This document shows, piece after piece, positions 18,898 to 27,827 of a DNA stretch of 58,116 nt. The stretch's first letter is position 1. Every line of letters begins with the position of its first letter. Both the position numbers and the translations under genes were made by a program. The notes beneath the pieces were generated by a model, which was given only the letters and a program-made list of their open reading frames with translations, did no database searches and was not told the origin of the DNA. The stretch comes from Alphaproteobacteria bacterium (GTDB lineage Bacteria; Pseudomonadota; Alphaproteobacteria; Micavibrionales; Micavibrionaceae), in NCBI GenBank assembly GCA_020443075.1, contig JAGRIU010000033.1, forward strand, positions 1-58,116. Direction: 5' to 3'.

Positions 18898-20067
18898 CTA
18901 AGCCGCTTTTTTCTGCTCCTGCGCTTTGGCAACTTCGAACGCCCAATCCAGCCAGGGACATAAAGCCTCGACGTCGCCCGCCTGCACGGTCGCACCGCAC
19001 CAGATCCGCAAACCCGCCGGTGCATCGCGGTAACCCGCAATATCATACGCCGCCCCTTCCTCATCCAAAAGCTTGGTCATGGACTTGATAAACGGCGCTT
19101 TATCTTCATCCGCCAGTCCGGCAAACCACGGATCAACGATTTTCAGACACACAGAGGTCGTCGAGCGGATATCCGGCGTTTCGGCCAGAAAATCAACCCA
19201 GCCCGTACGCGCCACCCAGTTTTCAAGAGCTTTGGAGTTTTCCTCGCTGCGGGCAATCGTCGTGCGCAACCCGCCGATATTCTCGACCCAGCGCAAAGCA
19301 TCCAGAGCATCCGCCACCGCCAGCATAGACGGTGTATTGATGGTAGCGCCTTCAAAAATATCGCCGTTCAACTTCCCTTTTTTGGTCATGCGGAAAATCT
19401 TCGGGATCGGACGTTCCGGCGTATAGCTCTCCAGACGTTCGATTGCTCGCGGCGACAAGACAATCATTCCGTGTGCCGCTTCGCCGCCCAGAACCTTCTG
19501 CCAGCTCCACGTCACCACATCCAGCTTGTCCCACGGCAGATCATAAGCAAACACCGCCGAAGTCGCATCACACAGCGTCAAGCCTTCGCGCTCAGCGCTA
19601 ATCCACTCGCCATTCGGAACGCGTACACCTGATGTCGTGCCGTTCCACACAAAAACGCTATCGCGCGCCGGATCGGCTTGGGAAAGATCAGGCAAAGCCC
19701 CGTATTCGGCTTTGTATGTCTTCACATCCTCAAGCTTCAGCTCGTTTGTAATATCTTTCAGCCAGTCCGATGAGAAACTTTCCCACGCGAACACATCCAC
19801 ACCGCGCGGCCCCAGCATACTCCACATCGCCGCTTCAAACGCACCCGTATCCGAGGCCGGCAGTATCCCGGCCACATAGCCTTCAGGAATACCCAAAATG
19901 TCCTTTTGCTTGTCGATCGCTTCTTTAAGCTGCTTCTTCAAAGGCCCGGCGCGGTGAGAGCGCCCCAGCTTCGCCCCGCTCAGACATTCAAAAGACCATC
20001 CCGGACGTTTCGAACACGGACCGGATGAAAAACAGGGGTTTTTGGGTTTTGTACTGGGCTTTTGCAT
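18898..20067 (-). CDS. serC: Phosphoserine aminotransferase SerC
   Basis: A 389-residue class V aminotransferase of the type found in alphaproteobacteria and Methanosarcina. It opens with [17 protein letters not shown] and [19 protein letters not shown], and has the [17 protein letters not shown] segment that binds cofactor phosphate. The PLP-lysine segment is [17 protein letters not shown]. It converts 3-phosphohydroxypyruvate to phosphoserine in serine synthesis (and acts in vitamin B6 synthesis). The ATG at 20067 is divergent from serB, which encodes the next enzyme of the same pathway. Confidence 0.96.
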   Translation of the reverse strand: MQKPSTKPKNPCFSSGPCSKRPGWSFECLSGAKLGRSHRAGPLKKQLKEAIDKQKDILGIPEGYVAGILPASDTGAFEAAMWSMLGPRGVDVFAWESFSSDWLKDITNELKLEDVKTYKAEYGALPDLSQADPARDSVFVWNGTTSGVRVPNGEWISAEREGLTLCDATSAVFAYDLPWDKLDVVTWSWQKVLGGEAAHGMIVLSPRAIERLESYTPERPIPKIFRMTKKGKLNGDIFEGATINTPSMLAVADALDALRWVENIGGLRTTIARSEENSKALENWVARTGWVDFLAETPDIRSTTSVCLKIVDPWFAGLADEDKAPFIKSMTKLLDEEGAAYDIAGYRDAPAGLRIWCGATVQAGDVEALCPWLDWAFEVAKAQEQKKAA

Positions 20068-20099
20068 GATCTTGGACCTTTGCTTGAATTCGTTTAAAA

Positions 20100-20141
20100 C
20101 AGCCTTGAAGAGGCTGCGTTTTAGCGATAGAAAATTCTATC
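20100..20141. promoter_or_regulatory. Palindromes in the serC-serB divergent region
   Basis: The 124-base divergent region holds a hairpin, CAGCCT (20100-20105) with AGGCTG (20111-20116), flanked by AAAA and TTTT. Next to it is a near-perfect palindrome, GATAGAA-aa-TTCTATC (20126-20141). The latter resembles a dimeric repressor site placed to control both serine genes; the former could be a short attenuator. No known operator consensus is recognised. Confidence 0.4.
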
Positions 20142-20191
20142 ACGTCTGTCCAGCTTTTTTATGCCGCGCAAACCAACAAAAAGAGCCCCCT

Positions 20192-21106
20192 ATGCCCCAT
20201 ATTTTGACCCTTGTATCTTCATCCCCCGAAAAACCGCTCACCGCCGAACATATCGAGCACGCCGCCGTCGTGACGCAGGACATCACAAACCATGACAGCG
20301 CCGCACCGCACTGGATCGAAGAACAAAAGGCCGCCGAAATCTCGCTGATCGCACCGCCCGAAGATCAAAAAATGCCCTTCCTGAACATTTTAAGAGAAAA
20401 GCTTGCCACAGATAAAATCGATGTCTTCCTGACCCCAAAAGCCGGTAGGATCAAGAAACTCCTGCTCGCCGATATGGACTCCACCATCGTCACTGGCGAA
20501 ACGCTGGACGATCTCGCCGAATTTGCAGGCATCAAGGACGAAGTCGCCGCCATCACCGCCCGCGCCATGAACGGCGAACTGGACTTCCACGCCGCCATCC
20601 GCGAACGTGTCGGCCTGCTCAAAGGACTCTCCACGCAAGCCATGAACAAAACACTCGACGCCATAGCCTTAAGCCCCGGCGCCAAGGAATTTATAACCAC
20701 CATGCGAAACAATGGCGTGACCTGCGTACTGGTATCCGGCGGCTTCACCTTTTTCACCGCCGCCATCGCCGAAAAAGTCGGTTTCCACCACAATCACGGC
20801 AATACGCTCGGCATTGATGAAAAAGCACAATCCCTGACCGGCGAAGTCATCCCCCCGATTCTCGACAAGCATGCGAAAGTCGACTTCCTCAAACTCTACA
20901 TGGAAAAACTAAACCTACAGCCTGAACATTGTCTGACGATCGGCGACGGTGCCAACGACATTCCAATGCTGGATATGGCCCAAAAAGGAAATGGCCTGGG
21001 CATCGGCTACCACCCGAAACCCGCTGTAACCAATACAATTTTGAACCAGATCGTCCACGGAGATCTAAGCGCCGCGCTCTATGCCCAAGGGCTAAAACCC
21101 GCGTAA
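20192..21106 (+). CDS. serB: Phosphoserine phosphatase SerB
   Basis: A 304-residue HAD-superfamily phosphatase. The catalytic motif is LLADMDSTIVTGETLDDLA; motif II is VLVSGGFTFFTAAIAEKVG; motif IV is TIGDGANDIPMLDMA. The N-terminal 90 residues form the usual ACT-like extension. It performs the last step of serine synthesis. I chose the ATG at 20192 (MPHILTLVSSS); the open frame extends to 20042 but would overlap serC and add unrelated residues. It is divergent from serC, so the pathway pair is probably co-regulated. Confidence 0.95.
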   Translation: MPHILTLVSSSPEKPLTAEHIEHAAVVTQDITNHDSAAPHWIEEQKAAEISLIAPPEDQKMPFLNILREKLATDKIDVFLTPKAGRIKKLLLADMDSTIVTGETLDDLAEFAGIKDEVAAITARAMNGELDFHAAIRERVGLLKGLSTQAMNKTLDAIALSPGAKEFITTMRNNGVTCVLVSGGFTFFTAAIAEKVGFHHNHGNTLGIDEKAQSLTGEVIPPILDKHAKVDFLKLYMEKLNLQPEHCLTIGDGANDIPMLDMAQKGNGLGIGYHPKPAVTNTILNQIVHGDLSAALYAQGLKPA

Positions 21107-21149
21107 AATTACCATAACATAAAAACGCTTTTTTAACGTATCCCCTCTA

Positions 21150-21178
21150 TTCTAAAGGAAACGCATTTGCGTTATACT
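21150..21178 (+). promoter_or_regulatory. Possible promoter of the AAA+ gene
   Basis: TTCTAA (21150-21155), 17 bases, then TATACT (21173-21178). The spacer contains the palindrome ACGCA-tt-TGCGT (21161-21172), which could be a regulator site. A second small palindrome, CCGCG-ct-CGCGG, lies just downstream. The -10 is good and the -35 weak. Confidence 0.35.
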
Positions 21179-21246
21179 GCGTAAAGCCGCGCTCGCGGAC
21201 ACTACAAAATCTAAGACCCGCCTGAAAAAAATCTACGGAAATACAC

Positions 21247-22203
21247 ATGTCTACACAATGGTCATACGCCGTCACAAACGAGGAACTTGAAGAGCTTTTC
21301 CGCCTGTATTGCACGGATTTTACAACACTTGCCAAACAAGGACGCTACGGCCCCATCACAGGACGCGACAAAGAAGTTGAAGAAACCATCCTCATCCTGC
21401 TGCAAAAAGGCCGTAAAAACGCCGTTCTTCTCGCCCCCGCCGGGGTTGGTAAAACCGCGATGGTCGTCGCGCTCGCCCAAAGAATTGCCAATGACGAAGT
21501 CCCCGATTACCTGAGAGATGCCCGCCTGATCGAAGTCGAACTCGCGCGCATGGCCGCCGGAACGTCCGGCCCGGCCGAATTCCAGGAACGCTTTATTCCC
21601 CTATGTAAAGGAATTGCCGAACGCTATCACAATCCGGAAAACCCGCGCATAATCTTATTTCTGGACGAAATTCACCAAATCATGCCGGGCTGCGTCGGCT
21701 CGTCCTACGCGGGCTTATCCGATGTCATGAAGCCTTATATGACCGCCGGCGACCTCATGGTGATCGGCGCCACAACACTGGATGAATTCCGCACCTACGT
21801 AGCGGAAGATCCGGCCATGGAGCGACGCTTCCAGAAAGTTTTCTTGAGCATCCCCAATACAGTCGAGACATACAGCATCCTGAAATCCCTGCGCCCCAGC
21901 CACGAAAAACACCACGGCGTCACAATTTCCAACAACAATCTCATGACCATTGTGCAGCTCACCGACGAACATATGCGCAAAAGAAATCAGCCGGACAAAT
22001 CCATCATCACACTAGATTCCGCCATGGCCTATCACGTTAAAATGCACGGCAAAGGCACGGAAGTCTCCCTCGAATCCATTTACTACATGATCGGCCGCGA
22101 AACCGGACTAAACAAACAAGCTCTGCATGACGAAAAGAAAATCCAGCGTATTATAAAACAGGTTCGGGAAATCGAAGGCGAAGGCTATATGTATTTCATA
22201 TAG
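21247..22203 (+). CDS. Single-domain Clp-type AAA+ ATPase
   Basis: A 318-residue protein resembling only the first ATPase domain (D1) of ClpA/ClpB: ITGRDKEVEETILILLQ, Walker A PAGVGKT (64-70), Walker B ILFLDE (136-141), sensor 1 GATT (174-177) and arginine-finger region DPAMERRFQKV (188-197). The Clp N-domain, the ClpB middle domain and the second ATPase domain are all absent. The pore-loop region reads LARMAAGTSGPAEFQERF, lacking the aromatic GAKYRGEFEERL form of ClpB. It is probably a specialised unfoldase or remodeller. It lies alone between serB and a convergent methyltransferase; the partner is unknown. Confidence 0.85.
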   Translation: MSTQWSYAVTNEELEELFRLYCTDFTTLAKQGRYGPITGRDKEVEETILILLQKGRKNAVLLAPAGVGKTAMVVALAQRIANDEVPDYLRDARLIEVELARMAAGTSGPAEFQERFIPLCKGIAERYHNPENPRIILFLDEIHQIMPGCVGSSYAGLSDVMKPYMTAGDLMVIGATTLDEFRTYVAEDPAMERRFQKVFLSIPNTVETYSILKSLRPSHEKHHGVTISNNNLMTIVQLTDEHMRKRNQPDKSIITLDSAMAYHVKMHGKGTEVSLESIYYMIGRETGLNKQALHDEKKIQRIIKQVREIEGEGYMYFI

Positions 22204-22212
22204 ATTGCAGCA

Positions 22213-23250
22213 TTACTTCACCGCACAAAAAACCTTAAAGCCTTCTCCTTCGAACAATTTATCGACCTTGGAAAAACCCGAATGCAAAACATCCTCGTAC
22301 GCAAGCTGGCGGTTAGCCACCATATACAAACGCCCGCCTTTTTTAAGCGCATCCGCAGCACTTAAAATAAAAGCTTTTCCAATAGATAAGTCGGTATTTT
22401 TACCTTCATGAAACGGAGGGTTCATCACTATAAAATCAAACTGCCCCGACAAGTCTTTTTGTACATGCGTTAAATCACGCCACAAATATTTTTGCTGCAC
22501 AGAGTCAAACCCGGAAAGGTTTTTTTCGCACGCCTCCAAAGCCCGAAAATCCGCATCAAGACACGTCATTCTTTCGATATCATAATTCTGCAAAACATGC
22601 GCAGATAAATAACCATAGCCACACCCGAAATCAGCCCCCGCACCACACAAATCATCCGGTAAATGTTGCACCAGTTTTTGCGAACCCTTATCAATCTTAT
22701 TCCAGCCATAAACACCGGGCCGCGCATAAAAAGAGGTTGCCACCACCTCCTGCAAAGAACCGAGAACCAAAGCCCGTTCAACCTCTTCTGCGTTCACACA
22801 TTCTTTACGCGCACAACAAACCTTGCTTTTATACTTGGACTCACAAAGAACATCCCCTAGACCAAAATGCGCAAACATCTTTTCAATGCGCCCGCCCCCG
22901 GCATCATTCGCCGCAGCGGCGACAACCAAACCGCCATCTTTCAAACACTGTAAAGCGCAGGAAACCATATACCGAGCTTCATCTAAAGATTTAGGCAGCG
23001 CTATAAAAACCACATCATATGCAGTGCCAAAACACGGAAATTCAGACGCAACATCATAACCGGATACTTTCAATTGCTCCACATAAGGATAAAAAAATTG
23101 CTGCAAAAAAACATCCCGCCCGCGCAGTATATCAAGCCCGGGACACACTTGAGCATTCAAAAAAGCCACGCGCTCTTCAGGCAAAGCCCAAACACCCCGC
23201 TCAAACGGATAAAAAAGACACTGTAAAGCCGACACGCACATTTCACTCAT
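22213..23250 (-). CDS. RsmC-like SAM-dependent methyltransferase
   Basis: A 345-residue protein with the duplicated methyltransferase layout of RsmC/RlmG: a degenerate N-terminal half and an active C-terminal half with the SAM-binding motif GADFGCGYGYLSA and the catalytic FIVMNPPFHEGK. NPPFH is typical of guanine-N2 rRNA methyltransferases (16S G1207 or 23S G1835). The N-terminal half is rich in cysteine. It is convergent with the AAA+ gene, 9 bases apart. Exact rRNA target not determined. Confidence 0.85.
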   Translation of the reverse strand: MSEMCVSALQCLFYPFERGVWALPEERVAFLNAQVCPGLDILRGRDVFLQQFFYPYVEQLKVSGYDVASEFPCFGTAYDVVFIALPKSLDEARYMVSCALQCLKDGGLVVAAAANDAGGGRIEKMFAHFGLGDVLCESKYKSKVCCARKECVNAEEVERALVLGSLQEVVATSFYARPGVYGWNKIDKGSQKLVQHLPDDLCGAGADFGCGYGYLSAHVLQNYDIERMTCLDADFRALEACEKNLSGFDSVQQKYLWRDLTHVQKDLSGQFDFIVMNPPFHEGKNTDLSIGKAFILSAADALKKGGRLYMVANRQLAYEDVLHSGFSKVDKLFEGEGFKVFCAVK

Positions 23251-23309
23251 ACGCGCCAGCCTACAAATTCTAAAGAAAAAACGATAGCCCTAAAAACGCA
23301 AGTAACGAT

Positions 23310-24629
23310 CTAAGCAATCAGGTTGCCGTCATTCACCAAATCGGTCAAAGTCTCGGAAATACCGCCTTCAAAAATAACAGCCGTGATGTAAGCCCCTTGC
23401 TGCCCATCTGCATTGACCTTTAAACACGTATCCCCGTTACTGTCCACCAACTGAACAAAATCGCTCAAAAGATCGGTCAACGCATCATAGCCCTGCAAAA
23501 TACTACTGATATCCAGAACATCCCCGCCGACCCCGGTTGTAAAGTCGTGAATGTGATCCGCACCCGCATCCATAACATCCATCAAGAACGTATCGGAACC
23601 GTCTCCACCGTAAAGTTGATCGATACCGTCACCAAATATCAGCGTATCATCGCCGCCACGGCCAAACATCTTGTCATTCCCGGCATCTCCAATCAAAACA
23701 TCGTTGCCGCTGGCCCCGTCAAGATGGTCGTTCCCCGTACCGCCTTCAATATGGTCATTCCCCGCATTCCCCCACAACACGTCATTACCGCCATCGCCGT
23801 AAATACTGACATCGCCGTACAAAAATTGCTTGGACGTCAAATCAACAATATCATGCCCGTCGCCGGCGCGGATAATCTCGACATCGCGAATACGCGCCGT
23901 ATTAAAACCAAACGGGTTATCGCTATAACGATCATCCAAAAACAGCGCATCCGATGCATCGCCCATTTGAATGGTATCTATACCGCTCCCGCCGTCAAAC
24001 CCGTCAAAGTTCCGGTCACGAGGGTTCACAACAATACGGTCCCCGTTAATAATATCCGTCGGATCCCCGACATTCCAGGCAACGAAACCGCCCGGCCACG
24101 TCGCATCTGCACTGTAATGCAAAACATCACTACCGGAACCGCCGGACAAAAGATCAGACCCGTCCCCACCGTAAATAATATCGCTATTACCTTCACCATA
24201 CAGCAAATCATTGCCGGGTCCGCCTTCTAGAGTATCATTACCACCATCAGCATAAATCGTATCATCCCCGGCATTCCCAAAAATAAGATCGTCTCCGGAA
24301 TCCCCGTAAATCAGAATATCGCCGTATATGATTGAATTGGAAGCAAGGTTAATCACATCCCCGCCCGAACCCCCGCGAATAACTTCGATACTAATTAAAA
24401 TCTGATTGCCGACTTCGTTACTGGCAATATTATCGGTCAAAGACACGTATTCGCCAAGCGGAGTCATAAAAAGCGTATCATTCCCCGCGCCGCCGTCATA
24501 CACTGCCGAGCTGACATAAAAATCATCATCAATATAATAAGATCGGCCACTGTACGGATTAACCAGCGTCAAAGTCACGTGCTGCTGTGTACCGAAATAA
24601 AAGAGAGTATCGTCCCCAGGTGTACCCAT
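23310..24629 (-). CDS. Small RTX protein, probable type I secretion substrate
   Basis: A 439-residue secreted-type protein without a signal peptide. It has glycine/aspartate-rich calcium-binding nonapeptides in two main blocks (e.g. GNAGDDTIYADGGNDTLEGG and GNDVLIGDAGNDKMFGRGG). Its C-terminus carries the GGDVLDISSILQGYD segment typical of the type I secretion target domain. I place the start at ATG 24629, preceded by GGGGGA; the frame extends four codons to a TTG at 24641. The same ~80-residue pattern (a GGDVINLxS/LYGDxxIYGDxGxD core) occurs twice, a duplication. The secretion genes 2-16 kb away could export it. Function unknown: adhesin, enzyme inhibitor or surface-layer component. Confidence 0.88.
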   Translation of the reverse strand: MGTPGDDTLFYFGTQQHVTLTLVNPYSGRSYYIDDDFYVSSAVYDGGAGNDTLFMTPLGEYVSLTDNIASNEVGNQILISIEVIRGGSGGDVINLASNSIIYGDILIYGDSGDDLIFGNAGDDTIYADGGNDTLEGGPGNDLLYGEGNSDIIYGGDGSDLLSGGSGSDVLHYSADATWPGGFVAWNVGDPTDIINGDRIVVNPRDRNFDGFDGGSGIDTIQMGDASDALFLDDRYSDNPFGFNTARIRDVEIIRAGDGHDIVDLTSKQFLYGDVSIYGDGGNDVLWGNAGNDHIEGGTGNDHLDGASGNDVLIGDAGNDKMFGRGGDDTLIFGDGIDQLYGGDGSDTFLMDVMDAGADHIHDFTTGVGGDVLDISSILQGYDALTDLLSDFVQLVDSNGDTCLKVNADGQQGAYITAVIFEGGISETLTDLVNDGNLIA

Positions 24630-24903
24630 TTTTTCCCCCAAATACCGCGCTATTTAAAGCATCATTTGTTTATTTGAACCAACGCCCCGGAAAACCACAC
24701 GCTTCCAATAATTCAGGCAATGAATTCAACCCACATTCTCTCAGAATAAAAAAATATGGTTAATTTTATGTAAATTTATAATACTTTTGAATAGTATTTT
24801 TCAAAAATCGCCGCACACAAACAAATACCGAAAGCGCCTTTACAAAAACCGCCGGGATCATGCTATATTAAGTAACCTTGATTGCAATTATTCGAGTAAA
24901 CCC
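24630..24903. other. AT-rich divergent spacer between RTX gene and amidase
   Basis: A 274-base divergent region if the amidase begins at GTG 24904. It contains TATAAT at 24777-24782 on the plus strand without a convincing -35 element. It should hold promoters for both neighbours. No RNA gene is recognised. Confidence 0.4.
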
Positions 24904-26163
24904 GTGTCCCTTAGAATTTTCAAGACGATAGGTCTTACCCTTGCCATGGTCTGCGCCGCATCCTCGCAAAGCTCCGCCTTGCAAGTAGAGGGGCTGCGTT
25001 TCGGCCTGCACGAAGACAAAACCAGACTCGTTTTGGAACTTGATGAACAAACCGATTTCAGAATTTTCACTCTCGACAATCCTTACCGCATGGTGATCGA
25101 CCTGCCAAGCTTCACCTGGAAGGCATCAAAAAGCGATCAGCCTAAAACCACAGGCATCTTGGCCATGCGCCATGGTGAACTAAAACCCGGCATTTCGCGC
25201 ATTGTCTTTGACATCAATCGCCCCATCAGCCTACAAAACGCTTTTATTCTCCCCTCTAAAGATAAAAACCCGCATCGCCTCGTCGTAGATTTCTCCAATA
25301 TCTCTCCGAGCCTGTTTCAAACGACAAAAAACAAAGTTTTAGGAACATTAAATGACAAACAGCAACCTCCGGCATCACAAAACCGGACAACAGACATAGC
25401 AACACCTGGCGCACCACCAAAACCACAGGCAAAGCCGTCACAAAACAAAGGCTATGCAAAGAACACGCATAAACCCGTCATCATCATCGATCCCGGCCAT
25501 GGAGGCGTTGATCCGGGCGCCCTCGGCGCAAATTTAAAAGAAAAAAACATCGTCTTGGGACTAGCCAAAGCCCTCAAACAGGATTTGGAGAGCACCGGCC
25601 GCTACAACGTCAAAATGACCCGCGAAGATGACCGCTTTATCAAGCTCTATAACCGCGTTAAATTCGCCCGCCAGCACGAAGGCGATCTATTTGTCTCCAT
25701 CCACGCTGATTCCATAGGCGATAAAAAAGTCAGCGGCACGTCAATTTACACGCTCTCGGACAAAGCTTCGGACGCCCAAACGGCCAAACTAGCCGCAAAA
25801 GAAAACAAAGCCGATCTCATCGCCGGAATTGATCTAAGCACCGAAGACAAGGATGTCGCCAATATTTTAGTAGATCTAGCTATGCGCGACACCATGAACC
25901 AGTCCCGCTTTTTTGCTGGAAAATTGGTCTCTAACATGCCAAGCAACGGCATTAACTTGCTTGAAAAACCGCACCGCTACGCCGGATTTGCCGTCCTAAA
26001 GGCCCCGGACATCCCCTCAATCCTCATCGAAGCCGGTTTTATCTCAAATCCTTCAGAAGCCCGGCGCCTCAATTCACCCGAATTTCGCAAAAAATTTGCG
26101 GGCGCCCTCAGAAAAAGCATCGATCTTTACTTTGAACAGGTTGAGAAAAATCAAAGACAATAA
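24904..26163 (+). CDS. amiC: N-acetylmuramoyl-L-alanine amidase (AMIN + Amidase_3, AmiC-like)
   Basis: A 419-residue periplasmic hydrolase. GTG 24904 gives a clean signal peptide (VSLRIFKTIGLTLAMVCAAS... SSA); a longer frame from a TTG at 24787 would bury it. An AMIN domain follows (VEGLRFGLHEDKTRLVLELD), then a Pro/Gln linker and a zinc amidase domain with IIDPGHGGVDPGALG, the metal Glu in LKEKNIVLGLAKAL, LFVSIHADS, and the catalytic Glu in SILIEAGFISNP. It splits the bond between muramic acid and the stem peptide during daughter-cell separation. Monocistronic by position. Confidence 0.92.
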   Translation: MSLRIFKTIGLTLAMVCAASSQSSALQVEGLRFGLHEDKTRLVLELDEQTDFRIFTLDNPYRMVIDLPSFTWKASKSDQPKTTGILAMRHGELKPGISRIVFDINRPISLQNAFILPSKDKNPHRLVVDFSNISPSLFQTTKNKVLGTLNDKQQPPASQNRTTDIATPGAPPKPQAKPSQNKGYAKNTHKPVIIIDPGHGGVDPGALGANLKEKNIVLGLAKALKQDLESTGRYNVKMTREDDRFIKLYNRVKFARQHEGDLFVSIHADSIGDKKVSGTSIYTLSDKASDAQTAKLAAKENKADLIAGIDLSTEDKDVANILVDLAMRDTMNQSRFFAGKLVSNMPSNGINLLEKPHRYAGFAVLKAPDIPSILIEAGFISNPSEARRLNSPEFRKKFAGALRKSIDLYFEQVEKNQRQ

Positions 26164-26404
26164 CCCGCATCAACGCAAAGACAACACAAACCCCACCCAC
26201 CCAACAACCATTTCCGTAACGAAACAAGTGTTGCATTTTTATCAAAAAAAAATGCAAAAATACAAAAAATCTATTGAAAAACAGTGTTCAATGGGTTTGG
26301 CTTTGTGTATAAGAAAAAGAATTGAAGTTTTGCCCTCTTTGATACAGCACTCCAAAAAGGGACTTCATTTTTTAATTAACTCGAAAAAAGTTTAAGAGGT
26401 CGAA
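26164..26404. other. A-rich spacer with an inverted repeat
   Basis: A 241-base region, unusually A-rich on the plus strand. It has a perfect 10-bp inverted repeat, TTGCATTTTT (26231-26240) with AAAAATGCAA (26248-26257), about 68 bases after the amidase stop. This may act as a terminator for leftward or rightward transcription. The rest should carry the promoter of the small lipoprotein; a TATAAG stands near 26309. Confidence 0.4.
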
Positions 26405-26605
26405 ATGAAAAAACTAGCAGTTACTCTTTGCATCGCCGGCACAGCCATGACTTTGGCGGCTTGCTCTTCTACAGATATGGGTTACCAAGATACAGCGCCT
26501 CCGTACGCTTCTGAGCGCACAGCTTCCCACGGAAGCGTAGCCACACCGGCTCCGGTTCAACCGGCTCCTGCAGAGCGCGTATTCAAAGAATACCAAACAA
26601 AATAA
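26405..26605 (+). CDS. Small lipoprotein of unknown function
   Basis: A 66-residue protein with a lipoprotein signal peptide (MKKLAVTLCIAG... LAAC, lipidated Cys about residue 20). A short Pro/Ala/Thr-rich mature part ends VFKEYQTK. An AAGAGG ribosome site stands 5 bases before the ATG. A strong terminator follows 25 bases after the stop. The size and monocistronic, well-terminated layout resemble abundant small envelope lipoproteins. No family recognised. Confidence 0.82.
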   Translation: MKKLAVTLCIAGTAMTLAACSSTDMGYQDTAPPYASERTASHGSVATPAPVQPAPAERVFKEYQTK

Positions 26606-26630
26606 TAGTCTGAATTTTAGATCAAATCTC

Positions 26631-26663
26631 AAAAAGCCGTTCTTTAAAAGAACGGCTTTTTCT
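26631..26663. terminator. Bidirectional rho-independent terminator
   Basis: AAAAAGCCGTTCTTT (26631-26645) pairs with AAAGAACGGCTTTTT (26647-26661); the GC core is AGCCGTTC/GAACGGCT, and each side provides a T-run on its own strand. It serves the lipoprotein on the plus strand and the coiled-coil gene, hence the motor/TolC operon, on the minus strand. Confidence 0.9.
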
Positions 26664-26709
26664 ATTCTGTAAACGAAGCATTCAGAAAAAACGGCGGCCC
26701 TAAAAAACA

Positions 26710-27753
26710 TCACCGCATCTGGTAACGAAGCGTCTGATTCAAAGCCTCAAAATTTTGCTTTTCGTTGTACAAAAACTGTATGACATTCACCGAAGAACGC
26801 TCCTGAGCGTTCAATTTCTCAATGACAAGACGGTATGCAAGATTGCTTTCTATGTCATCACAGCCCTTATAATCCGGCAGAGTAAGAGACTGGTACACCT
26901 GCGTTAAACGCCATAAATCATCAAGCAACACTCCAACAGTATCTCGATACTGCGTCTGTATGTTTTGCAAAATAATGCCCTTGGAAGATTCATAATGTCT
27001 TTCCGCAGAAACAGCCTCGCAGTCCGGCAAAACGCCCCGCTCCTCTTGATCCAAAGTTTGCACAGACGGAGACGGGTCAATCACGACCGTAGATATCTCA
27101 TCTTTCGAAGCATCTTCCGCCGCTACAATATCAAGATCCGGCAAAGAGTGCTGTTCGACAAGGCTGCTCACCGCCGCAACGTCATCCGGCTTCGTTAAGA
27201 GCACATCCTCTTGTACGACATCCTCTTCGGGTAAACGGTCCGGCTGATCTTTCTCCACTGTCCCCGACTCCGCAGCCGGATCCTGAGCATCAGCCATCGC
27301 CGCACTGTCTTCTTTATTTTCCTGTATTTCGAGAGGCTTTTCATCAAGAACCAGCGGCGTAAATTCATCCAGATACGAACCATCGGCAGAACCCTCCGCC
27401 TCGGCATCCCCACCGAGACTTGAAATTCGATCCTTCAAAACTTTGTTTTCCGACTTCAAATCCTCAATTTTTTTTTCCAGATAGCGAAGATTTCGTCCAT
27501 CTTTTTGAGTTTGAGCAATCGGTTTGGGGGTAACCTGAGGCCCCTTATTAGCCCCGCAAGCCACTAATTCTGAGCGCAAAGACTCTTTTTCCTTTTCCAA
27601 AAGATTGAATTTCTCATTGAACTGCCGAAAAACATCCTGCGAAACACAATCCGCACCGGCTTCCTGGGCATACACAAACCGCCCCCCGTCCATTACACCC
27701 AAAACGGCTATCGCAAAAACACAACAATTTAATATAGAGCGTCGAAAAAACAT
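26710..27753 (-). CDS. Periplasmic coiled-coil protein of unknown function
   Basis: A 347-residue protein with a signal peptide (about 1-29, ending VYAQ). An N-terminal coiled coil (NEKFNLLEKEKESLRSEL and LRYLEKKIEDLKSENKVLKD) is followed by a very acidic, low-complexity linker (about 115-245). A helical C-terminal domain has paired cysteines (LPDCEAV and KGCDDIE). No family recognised. It lies 74 bases downstream of the tolC-like gene on the same strand, with the operon terminator after it, so it probably belongs to the secretion unit. It is long enough to bridge periplasmic components. Confidence 0.75.
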   Translation of the reverse strand: MFFRRSILNCCVFAIAVLGVMDGGRFVYAQEAGADCVSQDVFRQFNEKFNLLEKEKESLRSELVACGANKGPQVTPKPIAQTQKDGRNLRYLEKKIEDLKSENKVLKDRISSLGGDAEAEGSADGSYLDEFTPLVLDEKPLEIQENKEDSAAMADAQDPAAESGTVEKDQPDRLPEEDVVQEDVLLTKPDDVAAVSSLVEQHSLPDLDIVAAEDASKDEISTVVIDPSPSVQTLDQEERGVLPDCEAVSAERHYESSKGIILQNIQTQYRDTVGVLLDDLWRLTQVYQSLTLPDYKGCDDIESNLAYRLVIEKLNAQERSSVNVIQFLYNEKQNFEALNQTLRYQMR

Positions 27754-27827
27754 AACGGCAGTCTGCGCAAGACTAAAACAAGAGAATCATACGGATTCCA
27801 TTGGAACAAATTTAAAGGGATTTGTAT

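Noticed and set aside
20042..20191. 50-codon N-terminal extension of serB
   Set aside because: It overlaps the serC start, lacks similarity to the family and would remove the divergent promoter region.
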